From DATBGS01 sp036557885 (GTDB taxonomy: Bacteria; Chloroflexota; Ktedonobacteria; Ktedonobacterales; DATBGS01): 64,000 bases of DNA. The translations under genes were made by a program, and so were the position numbers. The stretch lies in assembly GCA_036557885.1 (NCBI GenBank), contig DATBGS010000145.1, positions 1 through 64,000 of the forward strand, given 5' to 3'. Shown here piece by piece: positions 32,819 through 40,322 of this stretch (the first letter of the stretch is position 1; every line of letters begins with the position of its first letter). A model generated the notes under the pieces. The model was given only the letters and a program-made list of their open reading frames with translations, searched no databases and was not told the DNA's origin.

Positions 32819-35230
32819 TTAGCCCGGCGCCTCCAGCCGTTCCATCGCTTGCAGCACGCGGGCATGCTCCTCTGGGAAATCCTCTGCGGTGCAAATCTCC
32901 AGCGCCTCGCGCAGCATCTCTAGCGCGGTCTGGCGCTCGGCTCCGGCGGTGGTCGTGTTGCCGTGTGCCTCTGCCTGGTGTGCCAGTGCTTCATGCAGCA
33001 GCGCTTTGTAGTAGCTGGTTTTGGCCCAGAGCGTCGGAAGCGCTGCGCGGGTGCGCACTTCCAGGGCAAGCTCATACGCGCGGCGGGACAGTTCCAGGCT
33101 GGCGCTGCCCTGGTCTGCGGTGCCACCCAAAGCGGGGGCAAGCTGCGCGGCATAGACCTGACCCAGCAGCGTCTGTATTTCTGCCCAATCATTTTGGTAA
33201 CTTTCGCGGGTCAGCACCTCCAGCGCCGCCTGAAGATGCGCAAGCGCCTGGTCCAGATTTTCTGTCCGTTCATTCTGCTGACGTGCCAGATATGCCTCGC
33301 CCAGCAGCCGCTGGGTAATGGCCCAGTCGTAGGGAAAAGCAGCGCGCGTGCGCACCCGCAAAGAGGCGTAATAAAACTGAATCGCCTGTTCCTGGTATTC
33401 GCGCTGCTGCGCGTGGGTGTGCAGGCGCGCGGCCTCGCACAGGCTCTCGCCCAGACTATTGAGCGTGAACGCCCAGAAGTAAGGATACGCCTCCTGGGTG
33501 AATATGGTAAGCGCCTGCTTGAAATAGGCGAAAGCGTCCTTGAGATTTTCTGCCCGGTCCCCTTGCAGACGTTTTGCTAAAGCGCGTCCCAGGTTGTGTT
33601 GCAGAATGGCCCAATCGAAGGGGTAATCTTTGCGTGTGTGGACCTGGCTGGCAAGCTGGTAACAGGCGATTGTCTGTTCCAGGTGGGCTGCCTGGTGGTT
33701 GCCCAGAAAGTCGCTGTGGACATTGCCCAGGGCTTTGTGGGCAGCCGCCCATTGATAGGGAAAGCGCTCGCGGGTGAAGACCTCCAGCGCGGCGTTCAGC
33801 GCGCGGTCTGCTGCTTCCATCACCTCGTCGCCCCCTTCGCCCAGCTTCCAGTACGCGGCGCCCAGCGCAAGCTGCCCCTCCGCCCAGAGGGCCGGTTCGC
33901 GCTCTTTCTTCAGCGGGGCCAGCCCACGCTGGGCGCTTTGCAGGCCCAGCCGATTCCAGGCCGCGCGATCTCCTGCCCGGTCATAATAGAACGCCCGGCT
34001 CAGCCGGAAAAGCGCCTCGGAGTCAGCGGGCGGCTGGCTCAGCACCTCCATCAGCCGGGGAAAATCATCCTGAATGCGGCGCTTGTTCGCCGGGTACAGG
34101 CCAGCATCGGCCAGACACACATCCACATAGGCATCGCTGGGCAGGCTTAGCACCGTTTCTTTGCCGCCGTTATCCTGCCCAATGTTCACCCAGGCGCGGT
34201 GATCAAGGTAGCGTACCTCAAACCACAGGCTCTTGGGGGCGCCAAACACCCCCTCGGCCACCCGCCGGATGCGCGATTCAGTAAAGGGGAAGATTTGCGC
34301 CTGCCGCAGCAGCGCCAGCGCCATCAGGACGGCCCGCGCTCCGCTGGGGAAATCGGGAAAGCGTATCTCTTTGGTGCGCCGCTCCAGGCCAAGAAAAAGC
34401 GAGCCGGGCGTGCCATCAAAGTCAGCAAGCGTAAAAGGTTGGATGATGCCTTGCTTCACCAATCCCTGGCTAAAGCCGAGGAAGCGCCGCGTTTCTTCCA
34501 GTCCGTGCTGCATCAAGAGCAGTTGTTTTCGCGCCAGCCCCGAACCCTCAATCAAGCTGGCATATTTGTGATGAACGTGGTCCCGTTCGTTGATTGGGCG
34601 GCTCGTGGCAACAATCAGCAGGCGGTTTGTCACCTTTTTCAGCCGCCGGAATAAGTCGTAGATGCGCTCAACCTCGCGTTCCTGAAGGCACTCGTGCAGG
34701 TCGTCTAACAGCAGGGCTACGTTTTGCTGCTTGAAGCTGGCGGGGTTAATAGTGGGGAAGGCAACCGGGGAGCACACCAGGAGGAGAAAATCGGAAACTT
34801 CCCGGCGCAGCGCCTCCAGCGCCATGCGCGTCTTGCCCACCATCGCTGGCCCAAAGATGATGACCCCGCCATGCCCAACGGCGCTGGCCGAGTGAATCGC
34901 CTGGCGCACTTCCTGAAAAAGAGGATGCTCCTCGAAATAGACCAGCACCGGCTCTGCGCCTTGTTTAAAGCGCGGGTCGCTCAGGCGCAGGTCGCGTACC
35001 CATTCCCAGCGGTTGACCTGCGCCGGGGGAAAGAGTTCTTCCAGGGGTTTGTCGAGAAAGGCGGCAATCGCCCGCTTATCTACCCAGCGTTTGGGGAGCT
35101 TTTCATCTCGCTCCCAGCGCTCAATGCTATCGGCGCTGCACCCGATATGGTCTGCCAGTTCTCCACGACTCCATCCGCGCCGCTCGCGTTCGTGGCGAAT
35201 CATTCCCCCAAGGCTCACTTGTTCTGTCAT
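32819..35230 (-). CDS. HTH-STAND NTPase-TPR regulator
   Basis: An 803-residue signal-transduction protein. Residues about 9-63 are an XRE/Cro-type helix-turn-helix (RERRGWSRGELADHIGC, then SIERWERDEKLP). A STAND-type NTPase follows, with P-loop GPAMVGKT (127-134) and Walker B VALLLDDLHE (171-180). The C-terminal half (about 420-800) is TPR-like, with repeats such as AAHKALGNVHSDFLG and FTLNSLGESLCEAA. STAND proteins switch by nucleotide-dependent oligomerisation after ligand binding to the repeats; here the output would be DNA binding. ATG 35230 has AAGGAGG about 14 nt upstream, an unusually long spacing. The inverted repeat at 35355 upstream is a candidate operator. Confidence 0.88.
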   Translation of the reverse strand: MTEQVSLGGMIRHERERRGWSRGELADHIGCSADSIERWERDEKLPKRWVDKRAIAAFLDKPLEELFPPAQVNRWEWVRDLRLSDPRFKQGAEPVLVYFEEHPLFQEVRQAIHSASAVGHGGVIIFGPAMVGKTRMALEALRREVSDFLLLVCSPVAFPTINPASFKQQNVALLLDDLHECLQEREVERIYDLFRRLKKVTNRLLIVATSRPINERDHVHHKYASLIEGSGLARKQLLLMQHGLEETRRFLGFSQGLVKQGIIQPFTLADFDGTPGSLFLGLERRTKEIRFPDFPSGARAVLMALALLRQAQIFPFTESRIRRVAEGVFGAPKSLWFEVRYLDHRAWVNIGQDNGGKETVLSLPSDAYVDVCLADAGLYPANKRRIQDDFPRLMEVLSQPPADSEALFRLSRAFYYDRAGDRAAWNRLGLQSAQRGLAPLKKEREPALWAEGQLALGAAYWKLGEGGDEVMEAADRALNAALEVFTRERFPYQWAAAHKALGNVHSDFLGNHQAAHLEQTIACYQLASQVHTRKDYPFDWAILQHNLGRALAKRLQGDRAENLKDAFAYFKQALTIFTQEAYPYFWAFTLNSLGESLCEAARLHTHAQQREYQEQAIQFYYASLRVRTRAAFPYDWAITQRLLGEAYLARQQNERTENLDQALAHLQAALEVLTRESYQNDWAEIQTLLGQVYAAQLAPALGGTADQGSASLELSRRAYELALEVRTRAALPTLWAKTSYYKALLHEALAHQAEAHGNTTTAGAERQTALEMLREALEICTAEDFPEEHARVLQAMERLEAPG

Positions 35231-35354
35231 ACTGAATAAAGCGTCCTCCTTGCCAGTAGTAGTTGTCTCTGCCGGAGTGAGGTTCTGTCTGCGGTGCATG
35301 TGCGGTGTATGTGCGGTTCCCCTGGATTCTATCACCCCTTACAATTGGTGAGTA

Positions 35355-35512
35355 GATGCGTGTGTTCGCTCTTGGGGCCGCAGTAGAGAGATTTGCTGCT
35401 TAGAGCGAACACACGCATCGCCCGTTTCCCCCCAGGCGCAAACCAACAGGTCTTTCTCAGGCTTGCTCCCCATGTTAGAATGAAGCTGGGGTCCGGTGCG
35501 TGTGAGCGCTCT
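35355..35512. promoter_or_regulatory. 18-bp inverted repeat plus a third half-site between divergent genes
   Basis: GATGCGTGTGTTCGCTCT at 35355-35372 pairs perfectly with 35402-35419. A third, similar copy (GGTGCGTGTGAGCGCTCT) is at 35495-35512. They lie between the regulator gene and the zinc-ribbon gene at 35538. The 29-base loop makes a simple terminator unlikely, so an operator is possible. Confidence 0.6.
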
Positions 35513-35537
35513 GGCAGCGCAGAAAGGTAGCAAGCCC

Positions 35538-36611
35538 ATGAATACCCTGACCAGACAATGCCCAAACTGCAAGGACACCCTCCCGGCAGAGGCGCGCTTT
35601 TGTGGCTCCTGTGGAACATCGCTCCCGCCGCTGATAGAAGAGGAGAAGGAGAAAGACCGGGGCGGCCTGCTGATGATGCCGTTCACGCCGGGCACGCAGG
35701 CAGCCGCCGCAACCGGGCTTGCATCCAGTGCCCAGAGCAGCGCGGCGACCTCGGCAGGCTTCGGAGCGGGTGCGCAGGGCGGCGCGTCCACTGTTCCGGG
35801 CATGGCTGCCGGTCCCCAGAGCGCGGCCCCCGGCGTCCCAACTATCGCGGGAGGGCCGCAGGGTGCTGGTGCCAGCGCCCCTGGTATGCCCGGCGTCGCG
35901 CAAACCGGCTCAACAGCTTTTCAGGGAGTGGCGCACGGGGCAGGGCATGGTCTGCTGGCGACACTCCCGGCCAAGATCATTGCAGGTGTGCTGGCGGTGG
36001 TTGTAGTGGCTGGCGGCGCTGCGGCTGCGCTGGCCGCAACGGGAACGAAGCTGCCCATCTTTGGTTCGAGCAGCGGGTCGCAGCCATCCGGCGCGCACCC
36101 GACGAGCACCACCGGGAAAAGCTCTCCCGCCGCGTCAGCCCCCAACGGAGCGCCGCCCGATAGCGCCACGTTCACGCTCAACCTGACCCTGCCTGGTGCC
36201 ACTGTTGAGCTTCCTAACAACCCTGAGAAGATGCTGCTGGTGATGGGAGGAAAGGTGTGTGGGCCACACGATACGGGGCAGCCTTTTACCTACCCTGACC
36301 CCGTTAATAGCCTCACGCTCACCTATATCTCGACATGCAGCGGCACCTACCAGAATGGCACACTCACCTATACCCAGATGATCTTGCAATTCAGCTTTTC
36401 TGGACAGGGAGCGACATGTGCCTGGTCTATTGTGTCTCCCTGGACTATTACCTTTCAAGGAGCATTTACCAGCCCCACCAGCATCAGCGGAACAGCGACG
36501 GATACGCATGGTGCCGAGCAAGCCACCTGTGCTGGGGTCACATCGCCGGTGAACCCTGAGAATGAAACCCTTCCCTGGACGGGCACGCCGAACACGACTA
36601 CGACTCCCTGA
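35538..36611 (+). CDS. Zinc-ribbon membrane protein with extracytoplasmic domain
   Basis: A 357-residue protein starting with a zinc ribbon (CPNCKDTLPAEARFCGSCG, residues about 8-26). An Ala/Gly/Pro-rich low-complexity stretch (about 45-140) follows, then one membrane helix (KIIAGVLAVVVVAGGAAAAL) and a Ser/Thr-rich spacer. The last 150 residues form an extracytoplasmic domain with several Cys (for example VCGPHDTG, STCSGTYQNG, ATCAWSI, ATCAGV) that may form disulphides. The function is unknown. It fits the zinc-ribbon plus membrane plan of other products in the window. ATG 35538 has AAAGG upstream. The repeat-bearing region at 35355-35512 is its 5' flank. Confidence 0.78.
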   Translation: MNTLTRQCPNCKDTLPAEARFCGSCGTSLPPLIEEEKEKDRGGLLMMPFTPGTQAAAATGLASSAQSSAATSAGFGAGAQGGASTVPGMAAGPQSAAPGVPTIAGGPQGAGASAPGMPGVAQTGSTAFQGVAHGAGHGLLATLPAKIIAGVLAVVVVAGGAAAALAATGTKLPIFGSSSGSQPSGAHPTSTTGKSSPAASAPNGAPPDSATFTLNLTLPGATVELPNNPEKMLLVMGGKVCGPHDTGQPFTYPDPVNSLTLTYISTCSGTYQNGTLTYTQMILQFSFSGQGATCAWSIVSPWTITFQGAFTSPTSISGTATDTHGAEQATCAGVTSPVNPENETLPWTGTPNTTTTP

Positions 36612-36646
36612 GAAAGCTGGCGGTTCATGCAGTTTTACGAATTATG

Positions 36647-36823
36647 TAGGCCACGAGAGCTGGCGACTAAAGATCGCGGCTAAGGGCGTCTGCGGACGCC
36701 ACCAAGTCCCTCTTCAGGGACTCCCCACCCCAGGGACGCCTGCCTTCGTCCTAACCCGCGCAGGCGGGTTTCGCGGCCCGCAGGCCCTTAGGCGCGGTTT
36801 TAACCGCCAGCTCTCGTGGCCTA
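36647..36823 (+). repeat. MITE-like palindromic element, copy B (intact termini)
   Basis: A 177-bp element bounded by perfect 19-bp inverted repeats, TAGGCCACGAGAGCTGGCG at 36647-36665 and its complement at 36805-36823. Inside are nested palindromes (GGCGTCTGCGGACGCC, AAGTCCCTCTTCAGGGACT, AACCCGCGCAGGCGGGTT). It carries no gene. It fills most of the 321-base gap between two plus-strand genes and is the reference copy for copies at 18243, 42067 and 51041. Confidence 0.85.
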
Positions 36824-36932
36824 CCTCATTGCTAAATCTTCATGAACCGCCAGCACAACCGCCTGCCTATATGCCATACTAGAGCCAGGGCGCCTGCTGT
36901 GCGCGCTCATCATCTGGTGAAGGAGCTTTGGC

Positions 36933-38324
36933 ATGCAGCTATCGTTTCATGGCGCGGCGGGTGGAGTGACTGGCTCGTGTTACTTGCTGGAGGCCAACGG
37001 CAAGCGCCTGCTGATTGATTGCGGCTGGTTTCAGGGGTCGCGGGCGCTGGAAGAAGAGAACGCCGACAACTTCGGCTTTGACCCGCGCAGCGTGGACGCG
37101 CTGCTGCTGACCCATGCCCACCTGGACCATTGTGGCCGCCTGCCACTTTTGGCGAAGCGCGGCTTTCGCGGCGAAATCATCACCACCAGCGCCACGCGCG
37201 ACCTGGCAAAGCTGGTGCTGATGGACGCGGCGCATTTGCAGGTGGAGGACTTCCGGCGCCAATCGCGGCGGCATCTGCGGCGCGGCGAGCATGCCCAGGA
37301 GCCGCTCTACGACATTCCCGACGCGCTGGACGCCATAGACCACTTTGGGCGGCGGGCGCGCTATGCCCAGCCGATTGACCTGTTTGGCGGGATACGGGTG
37401 ACGTTTGGCGACGCCGGGCATATTCTGGGGTCGGCCTGGGTGCTGCTGGAGGTGGAGGAGGCTGGCACGACGAAGCGCCTGCTCTTTTCGGGTGACCTGG
37501 GCAATCGCGGCAAGCCGATCATCAACGGCCCCTCGCCCGCGCCCCAGGCGGATTACGTCGTCATGGAAAGCACCTATGGGGACCGCGCCCACAAGTCTCT
37601 GGATGCCTCGGTGGAGGAGTTAAAGCAGGCTATTCTGGAGACGCTGGAGCGCGGCGGCAACGTGGTGATTCCCACCTTTGCGCTGGAGCGCTCCCAGGAC
37701 ATCCTCTATTACCTGCGCGAGTTGATTGAGCGGCGCCAGTTGCCGCGCCATCTGACGGTCTTTCTGGATTCGCCGCTGGCAATCTCGGCTACTGAGGTGT
37801 TTCGCCGCCACCCGGACTTCTTTAACGAGCATACCCGCGAGTTGTTTGAGGCTGGCAAAGACCCGTTTGCTCTGCCGGGGCTGCGCTTCACCCGCGATGT
37901 GGCCGACTCGCAGGCCATCAATCAGATACACGGCGGCGCGGTGATTCTGGCTGGCTCTGGCATGGCAACGGGCGGGCGCGTGGTGCATCACCTCAAGCAC
38001 AACCTCTGGCGCAGGGAATCCAGTGTGGTGATTGTGGGCTATGCCGCCGAGGGCACGCTGGCGCGGCGCATTGTGGAGGGGCAGAAAAGCGTCCATATCA
38101 ACGGGGATGAGGTGCGTGTTGCGGCCCAGGTCCACACGATTGGTGGGTTTTCGGCGCACGCCGACCAGGGCGAACTGCTGGAGTGGCAGCGGAGCAGCGG
38201 CACGCCTGCCATCACGTTCCTGGCGCATGGTGAGGAACCAGCGCGGCAAGCGCTGGCGGCAGCGCTGGCAGGGCAAAGCCAGCGCGTGGCGCTGCCAGTG
38301 ATGGAGGCCAGCTACACGCTATAG
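36933..38324 (+). CDS. Metallo-beta-lactamase/beta-CASP ribonuclease-like protein
   Basis: A 463-residue MBL-fold hydrolase of the beta-CASP group, related to CPSF73-type nucleases. The zinc motif is THAHLDHCG (His61, His63, Asp65, His66). Further ligands lie in GDAGHILGSAWVLLE and FSGDLGNRGKPI. The beta-CASP part shows PTFALERSQDILYYL, SGMATGGRVVHHL and the C-terminal HTIGGFSAHADQGELLEW. Such enzymes process or degrade RNA. ATG 36933 has AAGGAG upstream. The last six bases overlap the end of the convergent MaoC gene. Confidence 0.9.
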   Translation: MQLSFHGAAGGVTGSCYLLEANGKRLLIDCGWFQGSRALEEENADNFGFDPRSVDALLLTHAHLDHCGRLPLLAKRGFRGEIITTSATRDLAKLVLMDAAHLQVEDFRRQSRRHLRRGEHAQEPLYDIPDALDAIDHFGRRARYAQPIDLFGGIRVTFGDAGHILGSAWVLLEVEEAGTTKRLLFSGDLGNRGKPIINGPSPAPQADYVVMESTYGDRAHKSLDASVEELKQAILETLERGGNVVIPTFALERSQDILYYLRELIERRQLPRHLTVFLDSPLAISATEVFRRHPDFFNEHTRELFEAGKDPFALPGLRFTRDVADSQAINQIHGGAVILAGSGMATGGRVVHHLKHNLWRRESSVVIVGYAAEGTLARRIVEGQKSVHINGDEVRVAAQVHTIGGFSAHADQGELLEWQRSSGTPAITFLAHGEEPARQALAAALAGQSQRVALPVMEASYTL

Positions 38325-38741
38325 CCTGTCGGTCAGGAGGATTTTCCCTGAAGCTTTCATCAGCACGCGCCCGGCGTCGTCCCGCACGCGCCCTTCCAGA
38401 GAGACAATGACGCCCTGCAAGCTGGCTTTTGGCTCGGCCTGGATGACTTCCCAGACGATAGTAATGGTTTCGCCTGCTTTGACCGGCTTGTGAAAGTGAA
38501 AGTCGAACTCCAGGCCAAGCATCGCGCCTTTTTTGCTGAAGTAGGTGGCGGTCAGGCCCATCATGCGCGCGGTGACGTGTGGGCCAGAGGCAATGATGCC
38601 GCCAAATCTGGTCTGCCGCGCGTAAGCTTCGTCGTAGTGCAGCGGGTTGAAATCGCCGCAGAGTCGGGCAAAAGCGGCGATTTCAACCGGGGTGAGCAGC
38701 ATTTGTTCTTCAAAGTGCTCGCCAACCTGGACTTCCAGCAT
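38319..38741 (-). CDS. MaoC-like hydratase
   Basis: A 140-residue hot-dog-fold protein of the MaoC dehydratase group. The hydratase motif is FARLCGDFNPLHYDEAYA with TRFGGIIASGPHV. These enzymes hydrate trans-2-enoyl-CoA or related acyl thioesters; small members often act as (R)-specific enoyl-CoA hydratases. The exact substrate is not evident and no beta-oxidation genes are adjacent. ATG 38741 has AAGGAACC just upstream. It overlaps the beta-CASP gene tail to tail. Confidence 0.88.
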   Translation of the reverse strand: MLEVQVGEHFEEQMLLTPVEIAAFARLCGDFNPLHYDEAYARQTRFGGIIASGPHVTARMMGLTATYFSKKGAMLGLEFDFHFHKPVKAGETITIVWEVIQAEPKASLQGVIVSLEGRVRDDAGRVLMKASGKILLTDRL

Positions 38742-38761
38742 GGTTCCTTCTTTCGTCTGTC

Positions 38762-39103
38762 TTAGCGCCTGGGCAGAGGTTCTTCCAGTATCTCGTTGTC
38801 TTCGCTATAGGCAGGCGGATGCTGAGGCGCGGCCTGCCCAAAGAAGTGATCGCAGCCAAAGCCAATGGCGTAGAGCACGAGAAAATAGAAGACGGTGCTG
38901 GCGAGTACGGAGAGCGCGGGCTGGAGCAGAAGCGTCACAAAGTAGAAGGCGAAAAGCGGGTCGCTGGAAGTGCCAAGAAAGGGAAACTGGCTATAGCGGC
39001 TGAAGATCAAGGCCGCAATCTCAGCGAGGCCAATCACAGCCACCAGCCACGCGCCGCGCCTGCACCAGAGGCCAATGGAATGCTTCCCTAACTTGTTGTT
39101 CAT
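38762..39103 (-). CDS. Small membrane protein, tandem paralogue 1
   Basis: A 113-residue protein with about three membrane segments (WLVAVIGLAEIAALIF; FAFYFVTLLLQPALSVL; VFYFLVLYAIGFG) and a conserved CDHFFGQA motif before an acidic tail. The function is unknown. It is clearly paralogous to the next gene upstream (39192-39506): both share IG.WCR.GAW, VLYA.G..CDHFFGQA and an acidic C-terminus ending near the same place. AGGAG lies 8 nt before the ATG at 39103. Confidence 0.78.
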   Translation of the reverse strand: MNNKLGKHSIGLWCRRGAWLVAVIGLAEIAALIFSRYSQFPFLGTSSDPLFAFYFVTLLLQPALSVLASTVFYFLVLYAIGFGCDHFFGQAAPQHPPAYSEDNEILEEPLPRR

Positions 39104-39117
39104 TGGTCATGCTCCTC

Positions 39118-39191
39118 TTAAACGAAGAAAGAAGAAAGAAGAAGTTCGAGCATCCCCTCTTCTCTTTCAGTTTAAACGAAGAAAGAAGAAA
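39118..39191. repeat. 20-bp direct repeat flanking a short spacer
   Basis: TTAAACGAAGAAAGAAGAAA occurs perfectly at 39118-39137 and 39172-39191, between the two paralogous membrane genes, separated by 34 bases. It is purine-rich and unlike the surrounding GC-rich DNA. Confidence 0.8.
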
Positions 39192-39506
39192 CTAGAGTGC
39201 GCTTTCTTCTATTTCATAGTCGGCGTTCAGCGGGGCGGCAGGTTGCTCCGGCGCCTGCCCAAAGAAGTGGTCGCAGGCCGCGCCAAGCGCGTATAGGACG
39301 AAGAAGCTAAAGATGGTCGGGGGAAGGGTACTCAGCACAGCGGCAACGGCCTGGCTGAAGAAGAAGGAGGTGGAGAGGTTGGATGGACCAATGTTTGGGA
39401 TGGCGAATAGCAACCAGACAATATAGGCGACGCCAAAAATGGCTGTCGCCCAGGCGCCGATTCTGCACCATCGGCCAATGGCATACTTTTTTGACTGGTG
39501 AGTCAT
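39192..39506 (-). CDS. Small membrane protein, tandem paralogue 2
   Basis: A 104-residue paralogue of the product at 38762. It has three membrane segments (TAIFGVAYIVWLLFAI; FSQAVAAVLSTLPPTI; FSFFVLYALGAAC), the shared CDHFFGQAPEQP and an acidic tail. The function is unknown. The 5' end lies in a 20-bp tandem repeat. On the coding strand a five-codon frame, MTQEL then stop (39525-39508), ends one base before the real ATG at 39506, and its GGAG serves as the ribosome site. This could couple translation of the gene to the short frame. Confidence 0.78.
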   Translation of the reverse strand: MTHQSKKYAIGRWCRIGAWATAIFGVAYIVWLLFAIPNIGPSNLSTSFFFSQAVAAVLSTLPPTIFSFFVLYALGAACDHFFGQAPEQPAAPLNADYEIEESAL

Positions 39507-39572
39507 TTTATAACTCCTGAGTCATTTTATGACTGGCGCGTCAGAAAATTACTGGCGAGTCAGAAGGTACCT
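39493..39572. repeat. Four degenerate 20-bp tandem units over a start region
   Basis: Units begin at 39493, 39513, 39533 and 39553 with cores TGGTGAGTCATTTTAT, CTGAGTCATTTTATGA, GGCGCGTCAGAAAATT and GGCGAGTCAGAAGG. The first two contain the real start codon and the start of the five-codon frame. Confidence 0.65.
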
Positions 39573-39701
39573 CCTTCTGGGTATTTTGCATGTGAAGCAG
39601 CTCACATTTTGCCAGGGTTGTCGTCTCTCTGTTAGATTCTTCGCTTGCGTTGCGTTATAGTGGCAGGAGAACCAAAGATAGAGGGTAGAGGAGCGCCTGG
39701 C

Positions 39702-40322
39702 ATGTTTCAGTTCTCGCTGAGTTCGCTGCCCCCTGCTTCGGATGCCTCGGAGAAGGCGTTGGTGGAGCAGGCGCGGGCGGGAGATCGCGCGGCGTTTACG
39801 GCGCTGTTTGAGCGCTATAACGCGCCGCTGTGTCGCTATCTGGGGCATCTGGTGGGCAACGATGAACTGGGGCGTGATCTGGCGCAGGAGGCGTTTTTTG
39901 CGGCCTGGCGCGCGCTGCCAGAGGTGGGCGAGGCGCTGCAATTTCGGCCCTGGCTGTATCGCATTGCGACGAACCAGGCGTATTCGCATCTGCGGCGGGC
40001 GCGGCTGGTGCGCTGGCTGCCTTTTGCTGATCATGAAGGGCAGCCTGGGGCGAGGTCGCCCAGTGTGGCGGGGCCAGAGGCGCGGGTTGGCGAGGCGGAG
40101 CAGCTTGCTCTGGCGCTGGCGCAGGTGACGCCAAAGTATCGGGCGTGTCTGTTGTTGCAGGTGCAGGAGGGTTTGACGCAGCGCGAGATTGCTCACCTGC
40201 TGCATCTGCCAGAGAATCAGATTGGCGTCTATGTCAGCCGCGCCCGCGATCAGTTCCGCCGGGCCTATCGGCGCCTGAACAGTGATCAGGCGCCGCAACA
40301 GAAAGGCCGGGCCAGACAATGA
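39702..40322 (+). CDS. ECF-type RNA polymerase sigma factor (copy 1)
   Basis: A 206-residue group-4 sigma factor. Region 2 runs from LVEQARAGDRAAFTALFERY through DLAQEAFFAAWRALP and FRPWLYRIATNQAYSHLRR. Region 4 is LAQVTPKYRACLLLQVQEGL with the helix-turn-helix TQREIAHLLHLPENQIGVYV. The stop overlaps the start of the anti-sigma gene (ATGA), so the two are coupled. It is about 70 percent identical by eye to the sigma factor at 42385. ATG 39702 has GAGGAG 10 nt upstream. A weak -10 (TATAGT, 39656-39661) lies upstream; autoregulation by its own promoter is usual for the class. Confidence 0.93.
   Translation: MFQFSLSSLPPASDASEKALVEQARAGDRAAFTALFERYNAPLCRYLGHLVGNDELGRDLAQEAFFAAWRALPEVGEALQFRPWLYRIATNQAYSHLRRARLVRWLPFADHEGQPGARSPSVAGPEARVGEAEQLALALAQVTPKYRACLLLQVQEGLTQREIAHLLHLPENQIGVYVSRARDQFRRAYRRLNSDQAPQQKGRARQ

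Noticed and set aside
39493..39572. A short CRISPR-like array
   Set aside because: The 20-bp units are contiguous and degenerate, without spacers, and no cas gene is present.
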